From Bacillota bacterium (GTDB lineage: Bacteria; Bacillota; Clostridia; Oscillospirales; Oscillospiraceae), in NCBI GenBank assembly GCA_030529825.1, contig JAUMWD010000002.1:56779-120778 (forward strand): DNA of 64,000 nucleotides. The letters are read 5' to 3'. The notes under the pieces were generated by a model. That model did no database searches. It was not told the DNA's origin and saw only the letters and a program-made list of their open reading frames with translations. Made by a program: the position numbers and the translations under genes. Shown here one piece after another: positions 9,096 to 16,841 of this stretch (the stretch's first letter is position 1; each line of letters starts with the position of its first letter).

Positions 9096-9392
9096 ATGAA
9101 CGGAAATGGTGGCTCCACAATTATCCTTCTGATTGTCATGCTGCTTGTTATGTGGCTGCTGATGATCAGACCCGAAAAGAAAAAGCAGAAGAAAGTCGAA
9201 GAGATGCGTAAGGCACTCGGCGTCGGCGATGAGATTGTAACCATCGGCGGAATTATGGGCAAAATTGTTCATGTGACCGATGAGGATATTACTATTGAAA
9301 CCGGCGAGGACAGAGTCCGCGTCCAGTTTAAGAAGTGGGCGGTCAGCAACAATGTAAAGGCAGATGCTGCTGAAGCAAAGGAAAAGAAGTAA
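9096..9392 (+). CDS. yajC: Preprotein translocase subunit YajC
   Basis: A 98-residue inner-membrane accessory of the Sec translocon. One N-terminal transmembrane helix (residues about 6-24, I-I-L-L-I-V-M-L-L) is followed by the family motif M-L-x-R-P-E-K-K-K-Q-K and a cytosolic domain with V-G-D-E-I-V-T-I-G-G-I-x-G. AAGGAGA at 9084-9090 sets the start. The order tgt-yajC is common across bacteria. The gene ends in a long hairpin (9405-9459) whose distal arm carries the SD of the next gene. Confidence 0.95.
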   Translation: MNGNGGSTIILLIVMLLVMWLLMIRPEKKKQKKVEEMRKALGVGDEIVTIGGIMGKIVHVTDEDITIETGEDRVRVQFKKWAVSNNVKADAAEAKEKK

Positions 9393-9404
9393 TTCCGGAA
9401 TTTT

Positions 9405-9459
9405 AATCCCCCTTAACTAATAAGATGTACAAACCATCTTAAGTTAAGGGGGATTTTTT
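9405..9459 (+). terminator. Terminator hairpin of yajC carrying the next gene's SD
   Basis: A 13-bp stem (9405-9417 with 9443-9455, AATCCCCCTTAAC arm) encloses a second 7-bp stem (9421-9427 with 9435-9441) and is followed by a run of six T. The 3' arm contains GGGGGA (9448-9453), the only SD for the GTG start at 9461. The element can therefore act both as terminator and as a lid on that SD. Confidence 0.8.
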
Positions 9460-9460
9460 C

Positions 9461-9880
9461 GTGCCGTTAAAAACGAAGAAAAAAGAAAAGGTGAGGGGAG
9501 GAGCTGCTGCGGGCGCTGTATGGGGAATCGCTGCAACTGTCATACTGGTTGCCCTTTATTCAATTATTATCGACAGCAAGCCGGAGCTGTCTGAAAATGC
9601 CGATATTGCTATAACGGTTATAAATGTTATCGGAGCACTGATATGCGGTGGTTGTGCGGCGAGGGGAAGAACAAAGCGACGGGCTGCTGTGGGAACAGCG
9701 GCCGGAGCAATATACTTCTTGACAGTACTCTTTGCGGCATTAGCTATATCGGCGGATAACATAAATGCTTCCGGACTATGTGAAATTGCGCTAATATGTT
9801 TAGTCGGAAGTGCCGCAGGTGCCATGCTGAATTTGTGCAGAAGTAACAAAAAGTTACGAAATAAACGCAACAGACGATGA
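9461..9880 (+). CDS. TIGR04086 (DUF3792) membrane protein
   Basis: A 139-residue protein with four predicted transmembrane helices (about residues 16-34, 48-64, 75-95, 104-122) and strongly basic ends (K-T-K-K-K-E-K at the start, R-N-K-R-N-R-R at the end). The pattern and position right after yajC match the TIGR04086/DUF3792 family of small Firmicutes membrane proteins, whose function is unknown. The start is GTG at 9461 with its SD in the 3' arm of the yajC terminator. No separate promoter was found, so expression presumably depends on read-through. Confidence 0.7.
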   Translation: MPLKTKKKEKVRGGAAAGAVWGIAATVILVALYSIIIDSKPELSENADIAITVINVIGALICGGCAARGRTKRRAAVGTAAGAIYFLTVLFAALAISADNINASGLCEIALICLVGSAAGAMLNLCRSNKKLRNKRNRR

Positions 9881-9910
9881 GGAATATACGCCTTGTAATA
9901 TTGATTAGCA

Positions 9911-10144
9911 GTTTACATAATTTTTGTTGATTACCAATATCTTGTGCTTGATTCTGCAAAATTCGCCAAATATTGCGTTCATTACTTCGGTTTTTGACGC
10001 TGATTATGCAAAGGTGCGCTGCGTTTACATAATGCTGTTTACATAATACTCTGACATAATTAACAAATTTCATCATTTTATTTAAAAAGCCTTGATTACA
10101 AAGAGAATTTGTATTATATTTACCTTAGCGTTTAATTATGTAAA
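9911..10144. repeat. Repeated GTTTACATAAT motif in an AT-rich intergenic gap
   Basis: The 308-base gap between the TIGR04086 gene and the next ORF has no gene. It holds three direct copies of GTTTACATAAT (9911-9921, 10023-10033, 10037-10047) and one inverted copy of the core (10135-10144). The last two direct copies are 14 bases apart. The region is AT-rich, so chance contributes, but an 11-base exact match three times is unusual. They could be binding sites for a regulator of the downstream unit. Confidence 0.5.
10092..10120 (+). promoter_or_regulatory. Candidate promoter for the 10189 gene / xerD unit
   Basis: TTGATT 10092-10097, 17-bp spacer, TATATT 10115-10120. It lies between the direct and inverted copies of the GTTTACATAAT motif. 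Confidence 0.45.
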
Positions 10145-10188
10145 TTTAATAGTTATTCTCTTATATTGTTTTGCTTTTGAGGATGCCT

Positions 10189-10731
10189 ATGGATTTTATT
10201 AAAAAACGCGGATCTGATACGCGAAAAAAACAGTGTGAAAGCTTGTATTTGCTGCCGGCGCTTATGATTCTGTTAGGCGCGTCAGCATCGTTTTTTCTGA
10301 TAAGCTATGATGCTTTTGCGGCTGCTTGTGCAAAAACTGACGGTTGCATTTTTATAATCGCGTGTATTTTTCTGTTATTGCTGATTTTTGCATCCGGACT
10401 GAATCTTGCCGGATCGGTTACCATCTCTTGCCTTGACTTCATTTTTGGTGTTGCAGCTGTGCTGTTGACAGAAAGCAGAGCTTGTGGTATTGAACTTTTT
10501 TCCGGTGTTTGGTTTTTCTGGGCAATCTGTATTTTTACTTTTGTTTCTTGTGCCTTGCATATTTCCTCGTCTGCCCGCAGATTTTCTGCAGTTATTCTTG
10601 GTAAGCTGAAGGCTGACACAAAATTCAGGGCGAAGCTTGTCAAATTTGCAGGTCTTTGTTTAGCTGTTATTCTGATAATTACATCCGCTTTTATTCTTAT
10701 ATACAGGTTTAAGCCGGAGTTTTTTATATGA
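10189..10731 (+). CDS. Uncharacterised multipass membrane protein
   Basis: A 180-residue protein that I do not recognise. The frame opens at a TTG (10171), but GAGG at 10179-10182 fits the ATG at 10189 (M-D-F-I-K-K-R-G). After a basic N-terminus there are about five hydrophobic segments (roughly residues 22-42, 52-70, 76-92, 102-120 and 150-172). A basic loop with K-L-K-A-D-T-K precedes the last helix, and Cys is frequent in the helices. xerD starts 24 bases after the stop, so co-transcription is likely, but this does not reveal a role. Confidence 0.6.
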   Translation: MDFIKKRGSDTRKKQCESLYLLPALMILLGASASFFLISYDAFAAACAKTDGCIFIIACIFLLLLIFASGLNLAGSVTISCLDFIFGVAAVLLTESRACGIELFSGVWFFWAICIFTFVSCALHISSSARRFSAVILGKLKADTKFRAKLVKFAGLCLAVILIITSAFILIYRFKPEFFI

Positions 10732-10755
10732 TTTTTTAGAAAGGGGGTCAAATGA

Positions 10756-11652
10756 ATGCTTAATTCAGAGTGCATAAATGTATATTACAAATACCTTGCA
10801 GAAGTGAAGAAAGCATCCCAGAACACCCTTAGCTCATATTTGAGAGATATTCGTCAGGTGTCCGACTACATGACAACTCATACTGACAGCAATCTTGATC
10901 AGGCAACAGCTGAAGAGCTTGCAGAATATATTGCATGGCTTAAGAGCAACGGCAAATCTGTTGCAACCGTATCCCGAGCAATTGCATCGCTTAAGTCTTT
11001 TTACGGTGTTCTGCTTAATGAGGGGGTTGTTGAAAGCAATCCCGCATCAAAGCTTGTACCTGATAAAAATACCCAGAAGCTGCCGCAGATTCTCACGAGT
11101 AAGGAAGTTGAACTCCTTCTTGAGCAGCCCAGCTGTACTGATGCCAAGGGCTACCGCGACAGAGCAATGCTTGAGCTGCTTTATGCAACGGGTATCCGCG
11201 TAAGTGAGCTGATATCTCTTGACATAACCGATGTGAACACCTCCGGCGGAGTAATCAGATGCAAGAGCAAGGAGAAAGAACGATTTATTCCTCTGCATCA
11301 GACGGCTGTCAAGGCTCTTGTTGAGTACATAGAATTCATTCGTCCCCAGATGCTGGCACTTCCTAACGAGCAGGCTTTATTTGTAAATGTAAACGGTGAA
11401 CGCATGTCCAGACAGGGGTTCTGGAAGATTATTAAAGCATATCAGCAGAAGGCTAATATTGATAAGCCTATTACACCCCATACTCTGCGTCACTCCTTTG
11501 CGGCACACCTTCTTGAAAATGGAGCTGACATACATGCAATTCAGGAAATGCTGGGCCATGCCGATATTTCTTCTACACAAATTTACTCGCAGCTTGTGAA
11601 GAAACAGCTTAAGGATGTTTACAACAAGGCTCATCCCAGAGCAAACGGATAA
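10756..11652 (+). CDS. xerD: Site-specific tyrosine recombinase, XerD type
   Basis: A 298-residue tyrosine recombinase expected to resolve chromosome dimers at dif with a XerC partner. The N-terminal SAM-like core-binding domain is followed by the catalytic domain, with the first Arg in T-G-I-R-V-S-E-L, H-T-L-R-H-S-F near residue 247, G-H-A-D-I-S-S-T and the nucleophile Tyr in T-Q-I-Y. Length and spacing match XerD. SD is AAGGGGG at 10741-10747. A strong terminator follows. A second, more divergent Xer-type recombinase is at 22686. Confidence 0.9.
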   Translation: MLNSECINVYYKYLAEVKKASQNTLSSYLRDIRQVSDYMTTHTDSNLDQATAEELAEYIAWLKSNGKSVATVSRAIASLKSFYGVLLNEGVVESNPASKLVPDKNTQKLPQILTSKEVELLLEQPSCTDAKGYRDRAMLELLYATGIRVSELISLDITDVNTSGGVIRCKSKEKERFIPLHQTAVKALVEYIEFIRPQMLALPNEQALFVNVNGERMSRQGFWKIIKAYQQKANIDKPITPHTLRHSFAAHLLENGADIHAIQEMLGHADISSTQIYSQLVKKQLKDVYNKAHPRANG

Positions 11653-11663
11653 TTATAACTACC

Positions 11664-11693
11664 AAGACCGCATCTTGTGATGCGGTCTTTTTT
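11664..11693 (+). terminator. Terminator after xerD
   Basis: Stem AAGACCGCATC/GATGCGGTCTT (11664-11674 with 11679-11689), loop TTGT, then a T run. Confidence 0.9.
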
Positions 11694-11697
11694 GTTG

Positions 11698-11726
11698 TTG
11701 CCATAAAGCACAATATGTGCTAAAAT
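11698..11726 (+). promoter_or_regulatory. Promoter for ruvCAB with a palindrome in the spacer
   Basis: TTGCCA 11698-11703, 17-bp spacer, TAAAAT 11721-11726 with TGC directly before it (extended -10). An inverted repeat GCACA-ATA-TGTGC (11708-11720) fills the spacer. It does not match the Gram-positive LexA box, so a different repressor, or chance, must be considered. Confidence 0.6.
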
Positions 11727-11748
11727 TTAATGTCAGGAAGTGATAATT

Positions 11749-12264
11749 TTGCGAATATTGGGAATCGACCCCGGACTTGCAACGGTTGGCTTCAGCGTTG
11801 TTGACACAGATAAGAATAAAATGCAGCTTGTAACCTGCGGTGTTATCAGCACCCCTGCGCATACAAGCCTTTCCAGCAGGCTGGACCGCATTTTCGATGA
11901 TATGAATGAGCTCATATCCACTTTTAATCCCGATGCAATATCAATTGAAGAGCTTTTTTTCAACACAAATATCACAACGGGCATTGCCGTTTCCCACGCA
12001 AGGGGTGTTATACTTCTTGCGGGATACAAGTCGGGTGTTCAAATCTTTGAATATACGCCGCTTCAGGTGAAGCAGGCTGTTGTAGGTTACGGAAGAGCCG
12101 AGAAAAAACAGGTTATTGAAATGGTTAAGCGAATACTAAATCTTCCTGCGGCGCCTAAACCTGATGATGCGGCAGACGCTGTTGCATTGGCAATATGCCA
12201 TGCAAGAAGCTCAACTTCACTTCTTAATCAAAAAGGAGATAACGGAGTATGTTCTACTATTTGA
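11749..12264 (+). CDS. ruvC: Holliday junction endonuclease RuvC
   Basis: A 171-residue Holliday-junction resolvase. The likely start is TTG at 11749 (M-R-I-L-G-I-D-P-G), because AGGAAG at 11735-11740 would overlap the GTG at 11740; this also restores the canonical N-terminus. Acidic catalytic residues are visible: Asp in G-I-D-P-G, Glu in I-S-I-E-E-L-F-F, and two Asp in P-D-D-A-A-D-A near residue 138. It overlaps ruvA by 16 nt, the first gene of a ruvCAB unit driven from the promoter at 11698. Confidence 0.95.
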   Translation: MRILGIDPGLATVGFSVVDTDKNKMQLVTCGVISTPAHTSLSSRLDRIFDDMNELISTFNPDAISIEELFFNTNITTGIAVSHARGVILLAGYKSGVQIFEYTPLQVKQAVVGYGRAEKKQVIEMVKRILNLPAAPKPDDAADAVALAICHARSSTSLLNQKGDNGVCSTI

Positions 12265-12842
12265 ACGGAATTGTTGCTGAAATTGATATAAATCTTGCTG
12301 TAATAGACTGCGGAGGAGTGGGCTATGCAGTTAATACTACGGCAAATACACTTTCAAGGATAAAGATTAACGAAAAGGCTAAGCTTTATATATGCGAAAG
12401 CATTAGGGAAGATGCCTTTGAGCTTTACGGATTTGCGACCTTGCAGGAAAAACGCTGCTTTGAAATGCTGCTTACCGTTTCGGGAATAGGCCCCAAGGCG
12501 GCGCAGTCTATTCTTTCGGCGAGCACTCCCGAGGGACTTGCCATGGCGATAATGAACGGAAATGAGAAAGTGATTACCGCGGCGCCCGGTGTGGGAAAGA
12601 AGATTGCCCAGCGTGTAATTCTTGAGCTAAAGGATAAAATCAGCAAGGAAGCCGGTAGCGCTGCGGCCGAAATGCCTGCGGTAATGACACCGACTGACAG
12701 CAATATTCGCAGTGATGCCATTGCGGCTCTAATGGTGCTGGGTTATTCTGCTGCGGAAATCAACTCCGTTCTCCGAGGCGTGGATGTCAGCGGATTGAGC
12801 ACGGAACAGATTGTTAAGCTGGTCCTAAAAAATATGATGTAG
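12249..12842 (+). CDS. ruvA: Holliday junction branch migration protein RuvA
   Basis: A 197-residue protein that binds four-way junctions as a tetramer and loads RuvB. The OB-fold N-terminus (M-F-Y-Y-L-N-G-I-V) is followed by two helix-hairpin-helix motifs, with V-S-G-I-G-P-K-A-A and A-P-G-V-G-K-K-I-A visible near residues 78 and 113. A flexible acidic/Pro linker leads to the C-terminal RuvB-binding domain. It overlaps ruvC and is followed by ruvB after 10 nt, so the three are translationally linked. Confidence 0.96.
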   Translation: MFYYLNGIVAEIDINLAVIDCGGVGYAVNTTANTLSRIKINEKAKLYICESIREDAFELYGFATLQEKRCFEMLLTVSGIGPKAAQSILSASTPEGLAMAIMNGNEKVITAAPGVGKKIAQRVILELKDKISKEAGSAAAEMPAVMTPTDSNIRSDAIAALMVLGYSAAEINSVLRGVDVSGLSTEQIVKLVLKNMM

Positions 12843-12852
12843 GAGGCAGACA

Positions 12853-13896
12853 ATGAGCATAAATTTCTCTGACGGTCTTGAAGATCAGCCAATAGTAACC
12901 AGCTCAAGCGTACTTCCCGAGGACGCTTCAGAGGGTAGTCTGCGCCCTAAAACCATTACAGAATATATTGGACAGGAAAAGGCGAAAGACAACTTGAGCG
13001 TTTTCATAGATGCGGCCAGAATGCGCGGCGAACCCCTTGACCATGTTCTGCTGCATGGCCCACCGGGATTGGGCAAAACCACGCTTGCGGCTGTTATCGC
13101 CAATGAAATGGGCGTTAATATGCGTATTACATCTGGCCCTGCCATTGAGAAGCCCGGTGACCTTGTAGCCATGCTTACAAACCTCAATGAGGGTGATATT
13201 CTTTTCGTGGATGAGATTCACAGACTCAACAGGGCATACGAAGAGATTCTTTACCCCGCCATGGAGGACTATGCCATAGACATTATTCTCGGCAAGGGTC
13301 CCTCGGCGAACTCTATTCATCTTGAGCTCCCGAAATTCACTCTTATTGGCGCTACTACACGCTCCGGACAGCTTACGGCGCCTCTGCGAGACAGATTCGG
13401 AGTATCCTTAAGACTTGAGCTCTACACCCCCGATGAACTCCGTCGCATTGTTGAGCGATCCTCAGACATACTCGGAATTGAAATCGACAGGGACGGGGCA
13501 ATGGAGATTGCATCACGTTCCAGAGGCACGCCGAGAATTGCAAACCGAATGCTCCGCCGTGTGCGCGATTTTGCCCAGGTAAGGGCAGGCGGCGTTATCA
13601 CCAAAGATGTTGCGGACATGGCACTTTCGCGCCTTGAGGTTGATAAGCTCGGCCTTGACGCGCTGGATCGTAGAATGCTTCGCAGTATAATCGAGTTCTA
13701 TAACGGCGGTCCCGTGGGACTTGACACTCTTGCGGCAACCATAAATGAGGAAGCGGTTACCCTTGAGGATGTATATGAGCCCTATCTGCTTCAGCAGGGC
13801 TTCTTGACACGCACACCCCGAGGCAGATGTGTTACACGCAAGGCTTATGAACACCTTGGGATAGAGTGTTTAGGACAGGAGGAGCTGTCGCTTTAA
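12853..13896 (+). CDS. ruvB: Holliday junction branch migration DNA helicase RuvB
   Basis: A 347-residue AAA+ motor of the RuvAB branch-migration complex. Walker A (G-P-P-G-L-G-K-T-T) is near residue 71, Walker B (F-V-D-E-I-H-R-L) near residue 118, sensor 1 in I-G-A-T-T-R-S-G, and an arginine finger region in L-R-D-R-F-G. The C-terminal winged helix ends with T-P-R-G-R. AGGAGG lies at the end of ruvA. It closes the ruvCAB unit; sigH follows from its own promoter. Confidence 0.98.
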   Translation: MSINFSDGLEDQPIVTSSSVLPEDASEGSLRPKTITEYIGQEKAKDNLSVFIDAARMRGEPLDHVLLHGPPGLGKTTLAAVIANEMGVNMRITSGPAIEKPGDLVAMLTNLNEGDILFVDEIHRLNRAYEEILYPAMEDYAIDIILGKGPSANSIHLELPKFTLIGATTRSGQLTAPLRDRFGVSLRLELYTPDELRRIVERSSDILGIEIDRDGAMEIASRSRGTPRIANRMLRRVRDFAQVRAGGVITKDVADMALSRLEVDKLGLDALDRRMLRSIIEFYNGGPVGLDTLAATINEEAVTLEDVYEPYLLQQGFLTRTPRGRCVTRKAYEHLGIECLGQEELSL

Positions 13897-13943
13897 ATCC
13901 GCAAAAACACTTGATAATTCGTCGTTTTTACAACTTTTTCTAT

Positions 13944-13971
13944 TGACTTTTATTAGCGTTGCTATATAATA
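13944..13971 (+). promoter_or_regulatory. SigA promoter for sigH
   Basis: TTGACT 13944-13949, 16-bp spacer, TATAAT 13966-13971; a second TATAAT overlaps at 13971-13976. The leader to the ATG at 14005 would be under 30 nt, with no clear SD. Confidence 0.7.
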
Positions 13972-14004
13972 TAATAGTATTATTGGAAAAAGTATTGGTT
14001 ATTT

Positions 14005-14631
14005 ATGTTAAATTACAGAGAACTTGAAGATAATGAACTTCAGCATCTGGCCACTTCGGGTGACAGAGATGCCGAAGAGCAGCTTGTGGTTCGTTATATG
14101 CGCGTAGTGAGGATTTGCTCACGACCGTATTTCCTCGCCGGTGGAGACAATGAAGACTTGATTCAGGAAGGCTTGTTTGGCTTGCTTTCTGCAATCAAAC
14201 AGTATGACCCAAATCGCGAGGCATCCTTCAAGAGCTTTGCAGAAACATGCATAAGAAACCGAATTATTTCCGCGGTTAAATCCGCGGCCAGCATAAAGAA
14301 TCTTCCGCTGAATGATTTTGTCCCCATTGAATCATTGGAGTCGGACGAATCACAAATCTCCCTATTGGCATCCGGACTCAATCGAAAAACACCTGAAGAG
14401 CAGGTTCTTGCCAGTGAGAGCGAAGAAGACAGCAAATACTTTTACTTTTCTTTTGTAAAGCAGTTATCAAAGCTTGAGGCCTTGGTTCTTGATCAGTACC
14501 TCAAGGGCTTGAGCTACCGCGAAATTGCTCATGTGACGGGCAAAACAGAAAAAGCGGTTGATAATGCAATACAGAGAATACGACGCAAACTGGCGTGTTA
14601 CCTTAATTCAGGCGATATCAGCATAAGCTGA
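14005..14631 (+). CDS. sigH: RNA polymerase sigma factor SigH (Spo0H type)
   Basis: A 208-residue sigma-70 family factor that reads as the transition-state/early-sporulation sigma H. Region 2 shows Y-F-L-A-G-G-D-N-E-D-L-I-Q-E-G and F-K-S-F-A-E-T-C-I-R-N-R. The linker with N-P/K-T-P-E-E-Q is typical, and region 4 has L-K-G-L-S-Y-R-E-I-A followed by A-V-D-N-A-I-Q-R. Length and these blocks match B. subtilis SigH closely. It would activate entry-to-sporulation genes, consistent with the sporulation genes across this window. No convincing SD precedes the ATG. The promoter is near consensus. Confidence 0.9.
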   Translation: MLNYRELEDNELQHLATSGDRDAEEQLVVRYMRVVRICSRPYFLAGGDNEDLIQEGLFGLLSAIKQYDPNREASFKSFAETCIRNRIISAVKSAASIKNLPLNDFVPIESLESDESQISLLASGLNRKTPEEQVLASESEEDSKYFYFSFVKQLSKLEALVLDQYLKGLSYREIAHVTGKTEKAVDNAIQRIRRKLACYLNSGDISIS

Positions 14632-14679
14632 CGCATATAAAAAGCCGATAGGCAAGTTTTTCAAAAGAGAGGATTCAAA

Positions 14680-14958
14680 ATGTACGAAGACAAGACCTTA
14701 GTTTGCAAAGAATGCGGTAATGAATTTATCTTCTCCGCAGGCGAACAGGAATTCTACGCAGAGCGCGGTTTCCAGAATGAGCCCCAGCGCTGCAAGGCAT
14801 GCCGCGATGCACGCAAGAACGCTGCTCGTGGTCCCCGTGAGTTCTTCACCGCAACTTGTGCAGCTTGCGGCGGCGAGGCAAAGGTTCCCTTTGAGCCCAA
14901 GTCCGATCGTCCTGTATACTGCAGCGAGTGCTTTGCAAAGATGAAGGAGCAGGCCTGA
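14680..14958 (+). CDS. Double zinc-ribbon protein
   Basis: A 92-residue soluble protein with two treble-clef-like cysteine units. The first is C-K-E-C near residue 9 with C-K-A-C near residue 38. The second is C-A-A-C near residue 60 with C-S-E-C near residue 81. The first half fits the 'probable zinc-ribbon' family (zf-Tbcl type), including F-Y-A-E-R-G-F between the pairs. The second half is the CxxC-containing domain often fused to it in Clostridia. Its molecular role is unknown; nucleic-acid binding is an inference. GAGAGG precedes the start, and a strong terminator follows. Confidence 0.75.
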   Translation: MYEDKTLVCKECGNEFIFSAGEQEFYAERGFQNEPQRCKACRDARKNAARGPREFFTATCAACGGEAKVPFEPKSDRPVYCSECFAKMKEQA

Positions 14959-14979
14959 AATTTGTTTCAGGGATAGAGT

Positions 14980-15009
14980 GGGACGCTTTTTAGGCGTCCC
15001 GTTCTTTTT
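14980..15009 (+). terminator. Terminator after the zinc-ribbon gene
   Basis: Stem GGGACGC/GCGTCCC (14980-14986 with 14994-15000), seven-base loop, then GTTCTTTTT. Confidence 0.85.
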
Positions 15010-15046
15010 GCATGATTGATCAATACTGTTGATAGGAGATATTGCT

Positions 15047-15265
15047 ATGTTTGAAAGCACCTTTGAAATCACAAGAGAAACCATGATTTGTGAAGTTCTT
15101 GAAAATTGCCCCGAAGCAATGCCTAAATTTCAGGAGCTTGGTATGCACTGCCTTGGCTGTGCTCTTGCAGATGTTGAAACCATTGAGCAGGCATGCGCAG
15201 CTCATGGAGTTGATCCTGACGAATTTGTCATGGAGCTCAAGGCGTTCCTTATATTCGGCTGCTGA
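15047..15265 (+). CDS. DUF1858 redox-disulfide domain protein
   Basis: A 72-residue protein of the DUF1858 family (also described as hybrid-cluster-protein-associated redox disulfide domain). The ATG at 15047 has AGGAGA at 15034-15039; the TTG at 15029 is ignored. A C-x-x-C pair (H-C-L-G-C near residue 37) is the putative redox centre, preceded by the typical P-E-A-M-P-K-F-Q-E-L-G segment. It ends in a lone Cys. The substrate is unknown. It lies alone between two hairpins. Confidence 0.85.
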   Translation: MFESTFEITRETMICEVLENCPEAMPKFQELGMHCLGCALADVETIEQACAAHGVDPDEFVMELKAFLIFGC

Positions 15266-15282
15266 TTAATAGCGGTGACTGA

Positions 15283-15309
15283 CTAAAAGCCGGCATGACC
15301 GGCTTTTAG
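15283..15309 (+). terminator. Hairpin after DUF1858 gene
   Basis: Stem CTAAAAGCCGG/CCGGCTTTTAG (15283-15293 with 15299-15309), loop CATGA. The T run is only four bases and inside the stem, so termination may be partial, allowing read-through into trmK. Confidence 0.65.
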
Positions 15310-15326
15310 CCGTATTTGGAGATATT

Positions 15327-16025
15327 ATGAGCATTAGACTTGAAAAAATTGCGTCTCTGGTTAATGAAGGCGTTGGAGTGGCTGATGTGGGTACTGACCA
15401 CGGCTATATTCCCGTAATGCTGCGCAGAAGGGGATATAAGGGCAATATTGTTGCGACTGATATTAATGATGGGCCGCTGAATAAAGCGAAAATAAGCCTT
15501 GCAGAGGCGGGTTTTTCCGATTCTGTTAATCTGGTGCTGTGTGACGGACTTCAGGGCTGTGAGCCTGATTGCGTTGATACAATAATTGTTGCCGGTATGG
15601 GAGGAGACACCATAACGGGAATAATTGACCGGGCAGAGTGGACCTACAAGCCGGGAATAAAGCTCATTCTGCAGCCTGTTACGAAGCCGGAAATTCTTCG
15701 ATATTGGCTTGTAAATAACGATTACCTCATAACCGACGAGTATTTGGTAAAGGAAAACGGTACTGTTTATCAGATTTTCTGTGCTGAAATTGCCAAGCCC
15801 GTTAAATACAGCGACGCAGAGCTTTATGTGGGTAAATTCGAAAAAATACGCAATAGCGAATATTTTGCGGAGCATATTCATAATCATATAAAGCGATTTA
15901 AATCGGCTGTTGATGGGCTTAAGAGGGCGGAGCGTTCGGGCTTGGACGCATGGCTTGAAATAAACGATATTGTTCTTAATGAACTTACGGAAATGCGCAG
16001 GTGCTATGATGACGACTGTAAATGA
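15327..16025 (+). CDS. trmK: tRNA (adenine(22)-N1)-methyltransferase TrmK
   Basis: A 232-residue AdoMet-dependent enzyme that methylates A22 of tRNAs in Gram-positives. The family opening R-L-x-x-I-A and the AdoMet-binding block V-A-D-V-G-T-D-H-G-Y-I-P are near residues 18-28. A-G-M-G-G-D near residue 91 is the second conserved loop, and L-Q-P-V near residue 113 is typical. The C-terminal coiled helix pair is present. GGAG lies just upstream. The gene overlaps the following nif3-type gene, the usual Firmicutes pairing (YqfN-YqfO). Confidence 0.93.
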   Translation: MSIRLEKIASLVNEGVGVADVGTDHGYIPVMLRRRGYKGNIVATDINDGPLNKAKISLAEAGFSDSVNLVLCDGLQGCEPDCVDTIIVAGMGGDTITGIIDRAEWTYKPGIKLILQPVTKPEILRYWLVNNDYLITDEYLVKENGTVYQIFCAEIAKPVKYSDAELYVGKFEKIRNSEYFAEHIHNHIKRFKSAVDGLKRAERSGLDAWLEINDIVLNELTEMRRCYDDDCK

Positions 16026-16776
16026 TATTTTTGAAAACTTGAATGAGCTTGCTCCGGTTTCGCTGAAGATGGACTTTGACAATGTTGGAATTTTGGTCGG
16101 CAATGTCACAAACTCGATAAAAAAATGCCTGATAGCGCTGGATATTACCGACGAAGTTATTGATGAGGCTATTTCTGACGGAGCAGAGCTAATTGTCTCC
16201 CACCACCCGGTCATATTTGAAGCACAGAAGGCTGTTTTAGAGGATGACCTTGTGGGAGGAAAACTGGTTAAGCTCATAAGAAACGGCATTTCCGCTGTTT
16301 GTATGCATACAAATCTTGACATTGCCCGCGGCGGCGTGAATGACGCTTTGATGGATGCGCTGGGATGCAAATCAGAGGATGCACTTGATTATGACGGATG
16401 CGGAAGAATAGGGGAGTACGAAGGAGCAATTGAATTTAAGGAATTCCTGAAGCAATGCAAGGAAGCGCTGAAAACAAAAGGCTTGCGTTATTATTACGCC
16501 GGTATTCCCGTTAAAAAGATTGCTGTAATGGGCGGATCCGGCGGTGGCTGCGTTTTACTTGCAAAAGAAAAGGGCTGCGATACATATGTGACGGCGGATA
16601 TTAAGTATAATCAGTTCCTTGACGCAAAGGAATTAGGCATAAATCTCGTTGATGCCGACCATTTCTGCACAGAAAATGTTATAGTACCTGTGCTGCATGA
16701 TAGACTCTCAAAAGCCTTTCCCGATGTTAAATTCAAAATTTCCGAAGCGCATCAGCAGACAGTTTGCTTTATGTAA
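16006..16776 (+). CDS. Nif3-like dinuclear metal-centre protein
   Basis: A member of the Nif3/DUF34 family, about 256 residues when read from the ATG pair at 16006/16009 inside the end of trmK. Metal ligands are visible in V-S-H-H-P-V (near residue 64), M-H-T-N-L-D (near 101) and a C-terminal D-A-D-H-F followed by T-E-N. Nif3 proteins form toroidal hexamers with two metal ions; a GTP cyclohydrolase-I-like or nucleotide-related activity has been proposed, but no role is settled. The gene ends only 2 nt before a candidate SigE promoter for spoIVA, so read-through from trmK-nif3 into spoIVA is expected. Confidence 0.9.
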   Translation: MMTTVNDIFENLNELAPVSLKMDFDNVGILVGNVTNSIKKCLIALDITDEVIDEAISDGAELIVSHHPVIFEAQKAVLEDDLVGGKLVKLIRNGISAVCMHTNLDIARGGVNDALMDALGCKSEDALDYDGCGRIGEYEGAIEFKEFLKQCKEALKTKGLRYYYAGIPVKKIAVMGGSGGGCVLLAKEKGCDTYVTADIKYNQFLDAKELGINLVDADHFCTENVIVPVLHDRLSKAFPDVKFKISEAHQQTVCFM

Positions 16777-16778
16777 TA

Positions 16779-16834
16779 GAATATTTGTCCTCCGTGGCTC
16801 ATAAACTCGTACAAACGAGAAAAGCTGCGGAGGA
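16779..16834 (+). promoter_or_regulatory. SigE-type promoter nested in an SD-masking hairpin (spoIVA)
   Basis: GAATATT 16779-16785, 14-bp spacer, CATAAACT 16800-16807 fits the B. subtilis SigE consensus (KmATATT-N14-CATACAhT) at all but one or two positions. TCCTCCG (16788-16794) in the spacer is complementary to CGGAGGA (16828-16834), which contains the spoIVA SD GGAGG (16829-16833). GCT/AGC and CTCGT/ACGAG pairs extend the stem inward. mRNA starting after the -10 would lack the 5' arm; read-through mRNA would contain the whole hairpin. Confidence 0.75.
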
Positions 16835-16841
16835 TTTTTAT

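Noticed and set aside
9881..10170. CRISPR array at the repeated GTTTACATAAT motif
   Set aside because: Copies are only 11 bases, irregularly spaced, one is inverted, and there are no cas genes.
11740..11748. GTG start of ruvC
   Set aside because: The GTG overlaps the only SD; TTG at 11749 has correct spacing and gives the canonical N-terminus.
15306..16370. 354-residue minus-strand ORF
   Set aside because: It lies antisense to trmK and nif3, both clear genes with SDs; composition is low-complexity and no domain is recognisable.
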